Shown here piece after piece: positions 1-10,441 of a stretch of 64,000 nt of DNA. Both the position numbers and the translations under genes were made by a program. The DNA is from Madurella fahalii. Lineage: Eukaryota; Ascomycota; Sordariomycetes; Sordariales. The notes beneath the pieces were generated by a model. That model worked only from the letters and a program-made list of their open reading frames with translations, was not told where the DNA came from and ran no database searches. The stretch covers positions 1,054,001 to 1,118,000 of the forward strand of contig CM056876.1 in assembly GCA_029876055.1 (NCBI GenBank), in the 5' to 3' direction. Numbering within the stretch: position 1 is the first letter of the stretch; the number at the start of each line of letters is the position of its first letter.

Positions 1-697
1 GCGCATTGTGGACTCTAAGTTGGGCAGATTTCGGTCAGAATGGATGGTGCCTTACAGACTTTCTTTGTGTTTCCCATAGGCTATGGCATGGCAGGACTGA
101 TATTCGTTTATGTCTTGATGTTGGAGCGTGTTAAGTCCACCTGCTCCGAGGTTACACAAGACAACTCCATCCCCCGCCCCTGGGTGATGCCTGGTGGCCG
201 AGTAGGTAGCAAATGCGAAGCAATATAGCCAATATGCCGACCGCCGTACAAAAGTCCCTCTCTTTTACCTACAATCAGGATAAAGTTACCCCACCAGAGG
301 GGGTCGTCTTGCAAGCCAGATCCGTGCGGAGAAGGATACAACTTACCGAGACTTAGAATAAACCCATTGGTTGTGGTAATGACGAGAGTTTTTGGTGTAG
401 TGGTATTCTATCCGTGGGATAGATTGGGATATGGGTGTCATCTACGACAGCATATTCACAGTTCTGATTCGTCGTTGCATGGAGGTAAGTGCGGGAGAAA
501 TGGAAGACATGTCTGGTATTTGTTTTCCCTCACAAGGTCCTATCTTGGCCTTCCTGCCCCGTCTCAACGTTCCACGTTAAGTCATTCCAATCCTCCGTGA
601 AACCGTCTGATAGAGCAGCAATGTTCTCGTGACTGCCAAAGTCAGGGATTCTGGAAATTGCGATCGGAGATGCCAAAGGAAGGAATATCAACAACCC
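1..697. other. no supportable gene
   Basis: Only short open frames of 60-77 codons occur on both strands, with no splice-supported extension, signal peptide or recognisable motif. I see no RNA gene or repeat here. Confidence 0.5.
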
Positions 698-1399
698 TCA
701 GATTGAGATTGAACTCGGATAAAAGCGACACGTGCCTTGGCCCATTGGCCGCATCCAAGCCACTTTCCGAGTCTGAGACAAGCCACTGTCGGCGAAGGAG
801 TTGGCCGGTGTTACTACCTCGGAACTTCCAGATGCCGAGCTTCCCCTTTCGCCGGTGGTGTCTTCAGTGGAGGATGAGGGGGAGTGATTAGCCAAAAGGC
901 CCTCCAGCATGAAGTCAAGGGCCTTCTCAGCAGCCTCCAGGCAGTATGTCTCTAAGGCATCTTCAGAGAACAACATGCTATCGCCTTGCTGGAGGCTGAA
1001 TCCTGTTGCACGGAGTTGTTCAAGTAGTACCCCCCGTCCACGTTGTCTTGCGTACTCACGAAAGTAGCGAAAGTCATCTGACATTCTCGCATCAATATAT
1101 AGGGAGCTTGGCCTTGGCACCTCAGGAAACAGCCTAGTTGTATGAGACGAATCTGGGCAGTCACAATTGCCATTCCCGTTCGGAGTCCTGAGCCACGGTG
1201 AGCTATGGCTGATTTGCCCTGAGCTTCCCCTGATTCTTCCCTGAGCAAGGGGTGATCCACACGCGGCCGCTGCACAGTCCGGAGGCCCGTTTTCAGTCCC
1301 CCCGTCTAAAGTTGCCTTTCGATAGAACGTAGATAACGCATAATCTGCAGGAATGGCTCCCAGGCAACAAGTCCAATTATGAATGAATTTACGCGTATA
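698..1399 (-). CDS. open frame of unknown function, 5' end unresolved
   Basis: On the minus strand one frame stays open for 233 codons, from just after a TAG (plus positions 1400-1402) to a stop at 698. That is long for sequence of this composition. No ATG lies in the first half; the first in-frame ATG is at 1084. A gene using this frame would need an upstream exon or would be 5'-truncated. The middle reads as an amphipathic helical stretch (ALETYCLEAAEKALDFMLEG) followed by a Ser/Thr/Gly-rich tail, with no recognised domain. It may be the last exon of a multi-exon gene or a decaying gene. I do not recognise the family. Confidence 0.3.
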   Translation of the reverse strand, partial: YTRKFIHNWTCCLGAIPADYALSTFYRKATLDGGTENGPPDCAAAACGSPLAQGRIRGSSGQISHSSPWLRTPNGNGNCDCPDSSHTTRLFPEVPRPSSLYIDARMSDDFRYFREYARQRGRGVLLEQLRATGFSLQQGDSMLFSEDALETYCLEAAEKALDFMLEGLLANHSPSSSTEDTTGERGSSASGSSEVVTPANSFADSGLSQTRKVAWMRPMGQGTCRFYPSSISI

Positions 1400-1402
1400 C
1401 TA

Positions 1403-2428
1403 GGTATGCGTATGATATGCCAGAAGGCCCCTTAGTCATAACAGAGCTACCCACACCTCGCTAAGAAATTGAAAACAAACCAAAAGGATCCAATCACGTC
1501 CCGTTAAGGATTTAAAGCCTATAAAATTGACATGCTATGATACAGAAGAACACCGCGTGGGGTATAACCCGGTCGTTAATTGAGTTTGCTGACGACAGTA
1601 ACAACGTTGTTATTACGGCGGTAGAAGGAGAGGGAGACAAAGCTATAGTTGCTTCTACTACATTGATAGAATTCTAAGCTATAGAAGGAAATAAAAAGAT
1701 AAGGAGCTCGATCGGTACGTGAGGATAGAAATCTACCGGCCCTAGTGGGCCCGTGGCCTAGCAACCGCAACCTGGTTGCCCTGGCCTACCTGCTATGACG
1801 TAAGAGGCACATATATATTATATTTCTAAGTTATGAAATCCTCTTACTGGATAAGAATGTGTCGCTTCGGACTGTTTAGACATATTTAAATAACAATATA
1901 CCTTCTCCTGGACAATTTCCACACTACTTAAGACCTAGTTAGGTGTTTGGCTGTGTGATCTGTTCCCATTCCTTGACCTATATGGAGCACACCCCCATAC
2001 TTTCTAACTGGTTAAACATGTCTTGTAGTGGGATCCCCGTACCCGCTACGCAGCTAACCCGTGACAATACTTCTAACGAGTGATGCAATGGGAATTCACC
2101 GCCTCTATTAGTGCGATAGTTCTATGAGTAAGTATATATAGACTACATAAGGTAGCCTGCATATCCGAGGCTAGGCAGAAACGGACGAATGCAGAAACTA
2201 GCTGCAATTTCTTGTCGTTCTTGGATAGATTGTCGCGATTACGGAACCCGGTGTTGACTTAAGTCCGTCCTCCACAAATGAATCCTCTTCCTGGCACTCC
2301 TATAACAAGGTAAACTCGCCGGGATTGCGGGCTAAAGAATCTTTCCAATAAGCTTTTTGTTACAGTGGAAAATTCTCTGCAAACACCAAGTCCTACAAGG
2401 TGAAGTAGTCGGAGTAGTGAAGTGGATT
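1403..2428. other. AT-rich non-coding stretch
   Basis: The stretch is AT-rich with many TA steps and stops in all frames. The longest open frame (64 codons at 1576-1770, minus) has no features. It could be an old mutated transposon, but I cannot identify an element. Confidence 0.4.
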
Positions 2429-3201
2429 TCAAGCAGAGCTCCCTCCAACCGTAATATCTGCCTCCCCACTACTATAGTATCCCTCTGTCGCCAGAATCGC
2501 ATAATCATGCTTCTCCCACTTCACATTTAGGTTTTGCCACGCATCAAAGTGATTCTTCGGCGTAATTGTGCCTCCCATCCGCTTCGTCTGGCGAATCGAC
2601 CACACCCGGTGGAAAATCTTTATCCCTTCAAGTCCCGGCAAAATGGGGCGCTCTATATGAATATCATACACCCCACCATCGCTTATAACACTTCCTTTCT
2701 TCTCACTAGCAGTTGATGGATTATAACTCCCGTAGTTCTCGAGAATATAATACTCTACTATGGGGTTGCTGGTCCAGCCGTATAGAGAGAGATATGCGTT
2801 GCCGTTGATTGACCAGGTCCCGTTGTAGACGACGGTCCTGCGCATCGCGTTAGTTTGTGGTTGAGAACAAAATATTAGAAAAGAGGTCAGGCTAACTTCA
2901 AGCTATCAGCTGATCCAGAATTCCACCCTTTGCCAGCAACAAAGTTGCCGCTCTTGCCACTATCGCCGCCCCATTTTACCGTATAGCGGCCGCCTTCGAG
3001 GTTATTGTACGTAACCGGCCCAGCATGGTCAGACCAAAAGTGGTAGAAAAAACCGTCGCTTGTACCTGTACCCGGTTCAGTTCCCTGAACTGCTCTGGCG
3101 AGAGTAATGCCGATGGTGTCTGCCGCGTTAGGTCTAATGGAGGGGGCGGCAAGGGTAGCCGTTATTAGAAACGTAGTAAGCAAGGAAGGAAGCAAGTGCA
3201 T
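2429..3201 (-). CDS. GH11 endo-1,4-beta-xylanase, secreted
   Basis: The protein would hydrolyse beta-1,4-xylan outside the cell. There are two exons on the minus strand, 3201-2897 and 2837-2429. The 59-bp intron (2896-2838) has a GTTAGC donor, a CTAAC branch and a GCG-CAG acceptor. Splicing gives 237 residues, the usual GH11 size without a binding module. Residues 1-20 are a signal peptide (MHLLPSLLTTFLITATLAAP). I chose the ATG at 3201 over the one at 3252 because it starts that signal. GH11 hallmarks are intact: the substrate-cleft strand with GNFVAGKGW, the nucleophile glutamate in NPIVEYYILENYG, and the acid/base glutamate in ILATEGYYSSGEA. The intron falls just after GSADSLK, near a common GH11 intron site. 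The gene stands alone in AT-rich DNA. Confidence 0.95.
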
Positions 3202-3300
3202 TTTGTTTCCGTTGGGTCTTGTATGAGCGGCGAAGAAAGCAAGGTCAAGCAAGCAGAGAGAGACGGCGCGAAATGATTGGGAATAGCAGTTAGAATTAAG

Positions 3301-3306
3301 TTTATA
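3301..3306 (-). promoter_or_regulatory. TATA-like box for the GH11 gene
   Basis: On the minus strand TATAAA lies about 100 bp upstream of the xylanase ATG, next to a TATATATA run. The position is plausible for a core promoter element, but the surrounding DNA is AT-rich, so chance is possible. Confidence 0.35.
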
Positions 3307-3309
3307 GCA

Positions 3310-4370
3310 TATATATAAAATTTTGCATACGAGGAAGAGGTGGAATTACTCCTGGCATAGTTCCTCGAATTTTTGGGTTTCCGGGACTAATCCTCGCCTC
3401 CTAGGGCTATAGTCAGGCACTTACGTAGTATGAATTCTTTGGTTACAAGAATACTACCCACCTGACCTCCTGTTGTGATGGATTAGCCACAAACGCCCCA
3501 ATAATATTTTGCCTCGGCATTGCAGGTTCCGAGCTGTGGGGTTTTATCCTGTATAGGAAGATCCTTAGGGTCTCGGAGTGGTAATAGAGTTTGTGGGGTA
3601 AATATATTAACTAGGGATAACTTAATTAAAGATGATAGCCTCATCTCACTGCCCGGTTATCATCGCCTCGTGATCAATAATATTTAGGCTGCAAAGGAAG
3701 AAGAACCTTACTAAGACCTTTCAAACTTGCGGTTGTAATATATATCACGCTTTATCCATTTCGCCCTAGATACTTGCAATCCTTCGCCCCGTTTTTATCT
3801 TAGTAATTACTATGTAGCCGGGTTCTGAGTGTTTACTTTAGGTAGCGGACGTCTCTTACGCTGATAAACTTGAAAACTATTCGTACAGCTAAATGATATA
3901 AAGAAGGAGCCTACTTAAAAGAAGTAGGAAATTGTTATGGCCTCTCTAGAGAAAGACTGTGTATTTTTATAGCCAAGCAAATATATCTTAGATACGATGT
4001 AAGGTCGTGTGAGGATCAAGGATCCATGGGTAGTAGGACCAAAGTGCCTGGGTACGAGCAGTGCACGCGCAACGTAGGAGCAGAGTGCTCGTTAGGGGTA
4101 AGATGGTGGTCTCATTGAACTCTGTCTCCCCCTAAGCCTTGTCTTCCGCCCTCTTCTTTATGCCCTGTGATGACAGCGTCTGGGCTCACCTACCCCGCTC
4201 GCTTACCCGTCATCGTCCTTGCTTGTGCGCTCCTTCGACGCTCCTCTGACGCGATATCTGCGCCAGCGCCAACGCCGACCCCACTCAGTTGGTTCTCACA
4301 GGTCGACGGTGGGAGTAGTGGTAAAATCTATCGTAATGGAAAAACGACTGATATAACGAAGAAAAGAGAG
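3310..4370. other. AT-rich upstream region of the xylanase
   Basis: No coding capacity is seen apart from a 78-codon frame at 4167-4403 without features. The first few hundred bases form the xylanase promoter region. The rest is AT-rich with frequent stops. Confidence 0.4.
3483..3488 (-). promoter_or_regulatory. possible XlnR/Xyr1 site GGCTAA
   Basis: GGCTAA on the minus strand, about 280 bp upstream of the xylanase start, fits the GGCTRR core bound by the XlnR/Xyr1 xylanase regulators of filamentous fungi. A 6-bp match is weak on its own, and its location upstream of a GH11 gene is the only support. Confidence 0.3.
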
Positions 4371-4373
4371 ATG

Positions 4374-4397
4374 TTGAGAGAGAGAGAGAGAGAGAGA
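4374..4397 (+). repeat. (GA)n microsatellite
   Basis: A run of about 11 GA dinucleotides occurs in a purine-rich stretch. It creates artefactual Leu/Ser repeat frames on the minus strand. Confidence 0.8.
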
Positions 4398-4399
4398 CT

Positions 4400-4983
4400 C
4401 TGAGGTAGGTACGCGAAGCGAGATAGAGAGTAGGGTAAAGTGGCGTAATAAAAGCTGAAGAAAGAAAAGAAGAAGAGATTTCGAAGAAACCTAGGCTCAG
4501 ACTGTTGACACCGAAATGCTGCATCTTCAGCCGCTCTTCGGATTAACAAGGTCGATTGCCTAGTAGTAGAGAGAGCATGCAAAGGGTTGGGTTTCCATGA
4601 TTAACTATTGCGATTAGGAGAGTCCCGGCAATGCCAAGAGCTAGCTGAGCGCTAGGTGTAGGGATCTCCTTTATACATATGATTACCGCTTATTTCTCCT
4701 ACCTTTGTAGGATTAGATAAGGTAAAGCAATTCCTCCTTTTCACACTCCCTTCTTGTAGGTGCGAGAACGTAAACGAAGGTAATATATTACGTTTTCTCT
4801 GCCTGGAAACATGCAGATTTGCGTTCCTTTCTGTTGACTGATATGACTCCTCGACCTGACTTTCTTAAAAAGTAGGGAGTCTGAAGCCTTCGCACCTTCT
4901 CTACAATCAAGTGCCATCCGAGAGAACACAGCAAATAAAGTCCCTGCCGCCGGGGCACACAGCGGCTTTTTTTCGTCTTTGTA
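4400..4983. other. no supportable gene
   Basis: The stretch lies between the GA microsatellite and the end of the small secreted protein gene. Short minus frames at 4741-5009 are the read-through 3' side of that gene and have no independent support. The stretch probably includes its 3' UTR. Confidence 0.4.
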
Positions 4984-5335
4984 TTAGCAATCTGGAAGGG
5001 AAGCCACAACCATCAGAAGAGGGGATTTGATCAAGACGTAACTTACGCTCCCCAGCTACTGGGATAACACACTGCTCACGCCACTGACAGCTGGTACCAT
5101 AGTTCTGTCTCGGGCAAGGACTGATCTGGCAACCCCAAACGTTGGCCGGATCGTTCGGGCATGGCCAGTCGGGCGCCCATCCTTGGATGGCGACGCCGTC
5201 CCATTGGTTCTCGCAGACCCCCCTGTCGAGGCAGATGCAGCCCGTCTGTCCCCAGAAGGAAGAGCACCGGCCACCGATAGCACCGTGGATGGCAGCCGGC
5301 AAGGACAGGAGGAAGGAAGCAGAGAGTATCTTCAT
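4984..5335 (-). CDS. small secreted protein with ten cysteines
   Basis: The predicted precursor is 98 residues, with exons 5335-5047 and 4991-4984. Exon 1 begins with a signal peptide (MKILSASFLLSLPAAIHGA) and a Cys/Trp/Pro-rich mature chain with pieces such as CSSFWGQTGCIC and WPCPNDPANVWGC. A near-consensus GTAAGT donor follows, with a pyrimidine-rich CCTTCCAG acceptor 55 bp later. Splicing ends the protein in HC-stop and gives an even ten cysteines, which suits five disulphides. Without splicing the frame runs on into a Lys/Arg-rich tail that looks like intron. I do not recognise the family by name. The size, signal and cysteine content are those of fungal effector-like or antimicrobial secreted proteins, and that role is inference. 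Confidence 0.7.
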
Positions 5336-5390
5336 AGCGGAGGAGATCCCGAAGCCGATAGCTCGGTTCTGTCCAATTCCTAGTTGCTAG

Positions 5391-7150
5391 TGCAGCAGAG
5401 AGTGAGACGGAACGAATCGAATACTCTAATCTCCCTGGTAAGACAATGTGAAGTTAAGATTCATAGTGTAGGAACACTCGATCCGCGGCAGACGGAGGTG
5501 TATTTCACGGAGCTTATGCGGAGAGACTCCATCCATTTTAATATATTTCGACTTCGACTAGTATCTAAACCGGACTCTCAATTACCCCGACCTTTCCGGA
5601 TGATGATTACTACAACTGGGTGCCGCGAATGCATTATCACAATGTTTACGCCATTCGATTACGAGAGAAGGTTTCCAAATGGACCACAACAACGCCCTGG
5701 AATACATCCTTTTAAACCTCTTCTGCAGTATTAAAAGTTAGAGGGCAAGGGATCGATTGATAGATTCCCGAGAATAGCATAGCGTCGCCAAAACAGTGGC
5801 CCTTTAGGACGCTAACTTTAATACCCCGGGAAGAGGTGTAGTTCATGACTCAATGCAAGATAGCCGTAGCCTCACATGACCCTGGAACAGCGGAGGGAGC
5901 GAATAGTTGATAAACATCGTTCTCAATAGACCGCACGCTTTCGCCTCTACCTGATCCTAAAAATAACTACGACCCCGAGTAAAACCCTATAAGGGGACAT
6001 AGCTCCTATTGCTCTGAACAATTTGGGGTCTTTGTCGGTCCTCCACTTGAAGGTTTGGTGGTCAGCGGAAACAGTGAGTAATCAGGAATCGCTCCTAGCC
6101 GGGAACTACATTACCCCGGGTTGGGTAAGCAGTATGCAGAACATCTTGGCAAAGCACTTGTCCCTAGCTCACTTACAAGTGGCCCTATTTTTGTTTTTAA
6201 CCACACTCAACCTGATCCCTGACATTCTGTTCGGGGTTACCTCGGCCTACCGAGGTTGAAGAAAGGTAAATTGCTCGCTATCCTACGTTGCTCGCTGTAT
6301 AAGTATATTATATTAAAAATCATTTCAATGGGAAGTGCTTAACAAACCAAAAGTGTGTTTGTTAAGTATATACTTAGATAACCTTGGTAGGGTAAGCTCA
6401 ATTTTCCTCTAGTTAACGTATTCAGAATGTATGTACCTGGTCGACCTTGGGGATATAAAGCTCTCCAGTCAAACAGAGCTGCCGGATGTAGAGTAAATGG
6501 AGGTAGATCAACCAGTTAAGTCTTATTAGCAGCAGTACAATGTCCAGCAGAGATTATATTAGGCAAGATATAGTAGATAATTCAACCGACCCACGATTCT
6601 CCTAAAATTGCCGAGATCCCAACTGCAACTCTAGCCAGGGGTATATTGCCTCACTGGAAGCTTGTCGAACCCTATTAAACGTAAGTATGTGAAGTTATGG
6701 TTCTGTGGCACGTACCGCCGCCGGTTTCCTCGTACACAAAGTCCTTTGACTGTATACTTGTTGGCTCTGGACCTGGCTTCCTTGATGGAATCGCAGCAGT
6801 CGTAGAAGCACTCTGCCTGTCTATGGCGCACCGGCACGGGTCTCCGTTCTAACCAAACCTGCAATCCCCATGGGTGCTATGCCCGCTCATACCCTCGAAG
6901 CCCGATAAAAATTGGTTGGGGGTACCTCTAGGACACCTGCGGTCGAATATAGCCGTATTATAGGCTGTTCGGTACGTGTGTTTCTTTCCTATCCACAATC
7001 AGTATCGCCTCCTCGCATCATGTAAACCATCCGATACACATAACCTTGTCCCTGCCGTCTTCGTCCCAGCCAAACCATCAGCCATCCATGCGGGCTGGCG
7101 CGCGTGATGACTCCGCCGGACAGTTTCATCCTCATGTGCTAACCACGGCG
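5391..7150. other. gene-poor stretch
   Basis: Open frames at 5384-5734, 6023-6259 and 6631-6864 show no motif, signal peptide or splice-linked partner. The part around 6290-6600 is AT-rich. I see no gene I can support. Confidence 0.4.
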
Positions 7151-7330
7151 ATGAGATCAGTCCGACCGTTTTCAAGCTGCTGGATCTTGACGAGAATCAT
7201 GTCATGTTTACTGTGCTTGCTCATGATGAATCACTGTTCGGCGTGGTCGACTCCGTCCCGGCTAGGGCGGATGATTTCGTCTCCAAGGGTTGGGTGCGGA
7301 AGAATGGGTGGAGGTTTCTGAGGAATTTCG
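7100..7330 (+). other. coding-like remnant of unknown origin
   Basis: A plus-strand frame ending in TAG at about 7350 reads smoothly as acidic/hydrophobic protein (KLLDLDENHVMFTVLAHDE, then FVSKGWVRKNGWRF). It has no start codon: an upstream in-frame TGA sits near 7108, and other frames give short coding-like pieces before it. A minus-strand frame over the same bases (7434-7231) begins with a hydrophobic leader. Neither can be made into a convincing gene. The plus frame may be the last exon or a relic of one. Confidence 0.2.
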
Positions 7331-7582
7331 CAGTGACTGTTCAATGCTAGCGAGGGCGGGACGATGAGGAGGTGGGACGACCAGCACAATGTACAGGCAG
7401 ACACCACGAGGAGGGCCTTGCAAACAGGCATCATCCCCGCTCGGCATCGCGCTAAGCCATGTCACTTACGCAGTAAGCCAGAGTATCAATTTTCTCGGTG
7501 TGCATCACCAGGGATAGCACCGTTTATTGGGAACACGCTATATGTCCTTCTTCCATGTCTGTCAATCTATCCGAGTATTATC

Positions 7583-7933
7583 TTATGCACGTGTCCATTC
7601 ACTCCCATCCTCTGCGTCATCATCCCCGCGACCCTTGATCCGCTTCCAGTCCGTCCCCCCTGTGATCCGGACCGAATCTGGGTCGTCTCCTGTGATCCGG
7701 ACCGAATCTGGGTCGTCCCCTGTGATCCGGACCGAATCCGGGTCGTCCCTTGTAATCCGGACTGAATCCGGGGCATCCCCTGTAATCCTTACCGAGTCGC
7801 GGCCGCCGAAGCGTGGGTTGTCGATGAATTGCTTCGCACTGATCTCGTCGGTTTGCGGTGCATCTAGGGGTAAGGCCGCGCCGAGGACAGCAGCTACGCT
7901 CGAAGCGACGATTGTAAGGGTGTGGACGAGCAT
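7583..7933 (-). CDS. secreted protein with five tandem DSVRITGDDP-type repeats
   Basis: This is a 116-codon frame. Residues 1-20 or so form a clear signal peptide (MLVHTLTIVASSVAAVLGA), which is why I take the minus strand as coding although every frame is open through the repeat. About residues 46-95 are five copies of a 10-residue unit, DSVRITGDDP with small variations (one unit has R for G, and the first reads GDAP). A basic WKR then precedes an acidic tail (GDDDAEDGSE). There are no cysteines after the leader and no catalytic motif. Possible roles include a wall or adhesive repeat protein, an effector, or a processed peptide precursor. Against the last, there are no dibasic sites between units. 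I do not recognise a homologue. Confidence 0.5.
   Translation of the reverse strand: MLVHTLTIVASSVAAVLGAALPLDAPQTDEISAKQFIDNPRFGGRDSVRITGDAPDSVRITRDDPDSVRITGDDPDSVRITGDDPDSVRITGGTDWKRIKGRGDDDAEDGSEWTRA
7661..7810 (+). repeat. 30-bp tandem repeat, five units
   Basis: Units start at 7661, 7691, 7721, 7751 and 7781 with TGTGATCCGG or TGTAATCC. The period is exactly 30 bp with no indels. The first three units are nearly identical and the last two diverge. The period is a multiple of three and keeps all frames open. The units encode the ten-residue repeats of the minus-strand secreted protein gene. Confidence 0.9.
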
Positions 7934-7949
7934 GGTTGGCTCTATGGTG

Positions 7950-8699
7950 AGTGATGATGGTAGTGATGTTGAGACGATGGTCCTTATTCGAGAGTTTGAT
8001 CACTGGACGATTGGCAGTAATTCCCGGAAGAAAGAGGCATTAGAGTTGGAACAGAGCAAACGGTAGGGCGTTCTCTTTTTGTATCGTGTTGGCGCCAGGA
8101 AGTGCTTACTTCCCATAAATGAGGCCCGGCGTAACAATCGCCCGTTTGCGCCTCAGATCCTTCAGCCACCCAGCATCTTTCTCGCCACTCGGGTTGTGGC
8201 CGGGAAGTTCAGCCGGTTCAAGAGTAAACACCACATGATTCAGTGTAAACTCTCAGGTTGTGTTTTATTGGTTCTATGGACAACGCCGGTCTCTTTATGT
8301 GGCTGAGCTGCTTACCCAACTTACGTGCCGGCGCCCAGGCGAATTAATTCTCATGCTGAACAGATACCCTAGGCCGTCCCGTCCGCGGCGCGACCGCGCC
8401 ACCTACCACCCACAGCACAGCGCCCAGAACCGGTGGGGACCAGGCGCCCATAACAGCCTGGCTACCTTACCATATAAGACAAATTTACACGTTTAGTATT
8501 GCTATCGTCATTTGAAGTCCTATGCTATAATAAGCTCCAGCTACTTTGACGGAGTCCCCTCTCATTTTCATTAAGAATGGATAATCGTAATATACAGAAG
8601 ATATATAGCTCTAGAAGCCCATTTTCTACCCATCGAACCAAAATTGCCTTCTAAAGAAATACAGGCTTTTAAACCTAGCTTATATAGTATAGTAAGTTG
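7950..8699. other. no supportable gene
   Basis: The stretch includes the presumed upstream region of the repeat-protein gene. Several overlapping frames of 60-80 codons exist on both strands without features. Confidence 0.4.
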
Positions 8700-8702
8700 G
8701 GC

Positions 8703-8906
8703 GGCCCTATGGAAATGGTGCAGAAATACACTCATATACCCACTTACCCATCACATCGGGGTAGACGCAATGGACAGTACACAACTAGATGGACAGGGTC
8801 AGGTAACTTCAGCCATGGTTCCTACAACCCACGCGAAGTCAAACAACATGTGCAGATAGAGCTCCTCCCCGATCAGCGGGAGAGCACCCCGCACGCAAGG
8901 GAAGCC
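8703..8906 (+). repeat. diverged dispersed repeat, copy 1
   Basis: This segment resembles the reverse complement of about 47068-47272. Shared blocks include GAAATGGTGCAGAAATACAC near the left end and TGTGCAGATAGAGCTCC near the right end, in the same order and at similar spacing, with a diverged centre. No open frame or terminal inverted repeat is obvious. It looks like a fragment of an old transposable element or non-autonomous element. Confidence 0.6.
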
Positions 8907-8949
8907 CTCCAATGGGGTGAGCAACACGTGTGGAAAAAGAAATGAAATT

Positions 8950-9359
8950 GGAAGTCCTGTCTAAGGACGTTGGCCAGATGGCCCTACTTAAAGTGAAAAG
9001 TGAAAACGAATCCTCTGCAACATTCAGCCACTAGCGCGCCGCTCTATCAAGTCCCGCCCCGTGATCGAAGTGCCTTGATGCCCGGGAGCTGTTCTCCCCA
9101 GCTCAGTATTAGTATCCCCATATTTACTCTCACGAACCCAAACTAGGGCTCAGGAAATAGTAACCACCCTCTCCCATTCACCAGAAACCCCCCTTCCCGC
9201 CACGGGCTCCCTATTGAAGTCCCATTGCCCCCTCGAAACTATCTTGAGTCGCTTGAAACTTTCGGCCCTAGGATCAAGTCGTCCAAGGACAAGAGCGGCA
9301 ATCCGCAGTCGTATTCACCCAGTAACAATAAGGAAAACCTTGCCCAAGAGGGCGGGTTC
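8950..9359. other. no supportable gene
   Basis: Short pyrimidine-rich plus frames only. Nothing here can be supported as a gene. Confidence 0.4.
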
Positions 9360-10441
9360 TTACCGCCGCTTCTCTTCTCTTCGCTTTCGGCTTCTACCAT
9401 GTCCCCCTAGTCCCACCCCCTTCTTCATCTTCGCTTCCTTCTCCCTCGTCCTCAAGCTCCTCTTTCTTCTCTTGCTGGAACCTCTGACTCTGGTTGGCAA
9501 AGCCAAGACGTCCACAGGACCTTGTGGCTGGTAGTGCCCTGAGTGGTATGCTTTGCCACTAGCTATCCTCCACCCTCCTGAGAACGGTGAATTGTCGTTA
9601 AACCATCTTCCGATGTGGACTCGGACACGGCACAATCAAAATCGTATCATGGTCCCTCCCGCTGAGTACCAGGTGTACATTCGACCCGAGGTGTGCCAGA
9701 GGCTCACCGTCGACACCCTCCTCGAAGCATCTACACAGAATCAACAGGCCGAGACTCCTCATATAGTCACTCGATAAAACCGCCAAGATTCGCTGGCCCC
9801 CGAGACATCCTCGATCTTGACGTCCACGATGTTGCAGAATTTCGCCGTGCCCCGTGGAGATGTCGCAAATCGTCGCCCGTCGGAGAGGGCATTATGGCCC
9901 TGCCATTTCCCAAAGCCCAAGAAAGTAATCGGAGCGACGTGGTCCGCCACTATACTCTGCAGCGGGTGCGAGAGTTACACCAGTGACACGAAATCGAGAA
10001 TGGTGGGCGCATAACCTATCGCACTCACCCAAAACGAACCCTCGTTGGGTGGCCACAGAGCACCCAACGCTATATACTGTACCTCCCACACCTCTCTACG
10101 TCGGACGCCGGGCACGGAGCGAGGTGTCTGCAGAGGTGAGAGCATGCAGCCTCGAAGCAGACATTCAGCTCGTGCATGTCATGTCGAGGTCGACGCAGCC
10201 CTTGCTCATTGGTACGGGGGTCAGAGCCGCCTGCATAGGGCAACCGAAGGTGGGTGACATACCCGCAATCGTTGCTCTGGACCCTGCCTACGTGCGCCGG
10301 AGCGACCGGCTGCCAGCAATCACCGAACAACTTTTGAGATTTCAATTTACCTCCCGCTACCCTTTTGAGGCAGGGGCGAGAGATGGCCTTTTCGGATCTG
10401 ATAGGCAGTGAGAGTCCTTCGAGTGGTTTGAAACTTGCCAT
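9360..10441 (-). other. coding-like segments, possible decayed gene
   Basis: Several minus-strand frames in succession read like protein: 10441-10070 (123 codons), about 9950-9759 (TFLGFGKWQGHNALSDGRR, then KFCNIVDVKIEDVSG), and 9635-9420 (NDNSPFSGGWRIASGKAYH). They lie in different frames separated by stops. I could not link them with convincing splice sites, and a plus-strand frame at 9983-10411 competes. They may be exons of an unrecognised gene or a pseudogene. Confidence 0.2.

Noticed and set aside
4285..4582. Ser/Leu-rich minus-strand frames near the GA repeat
   Set aside because: Their length comes from the (GA)n microsatellite read in reverse. There is no other support.
7661..7810. 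CRISPR-like array from regular 30-bp repeats
   Set aside because: The repeats are contiguous with no spacers and lie inside a coding frame with a signal peptide. The organism is a fungus.
7364..8066. Plus-strand frames of 133 and 179 codons across the 30-bp repeat
   Set aside because: The 30-bp period keeps every frame open. Only the minus frame has a signal peptide and balanced composition.
9983..10411. 142-codon plus frame
   Set aside because: No leader, motif or splice partner, and competing minus frames of equal quality. I could not support either as a gene.
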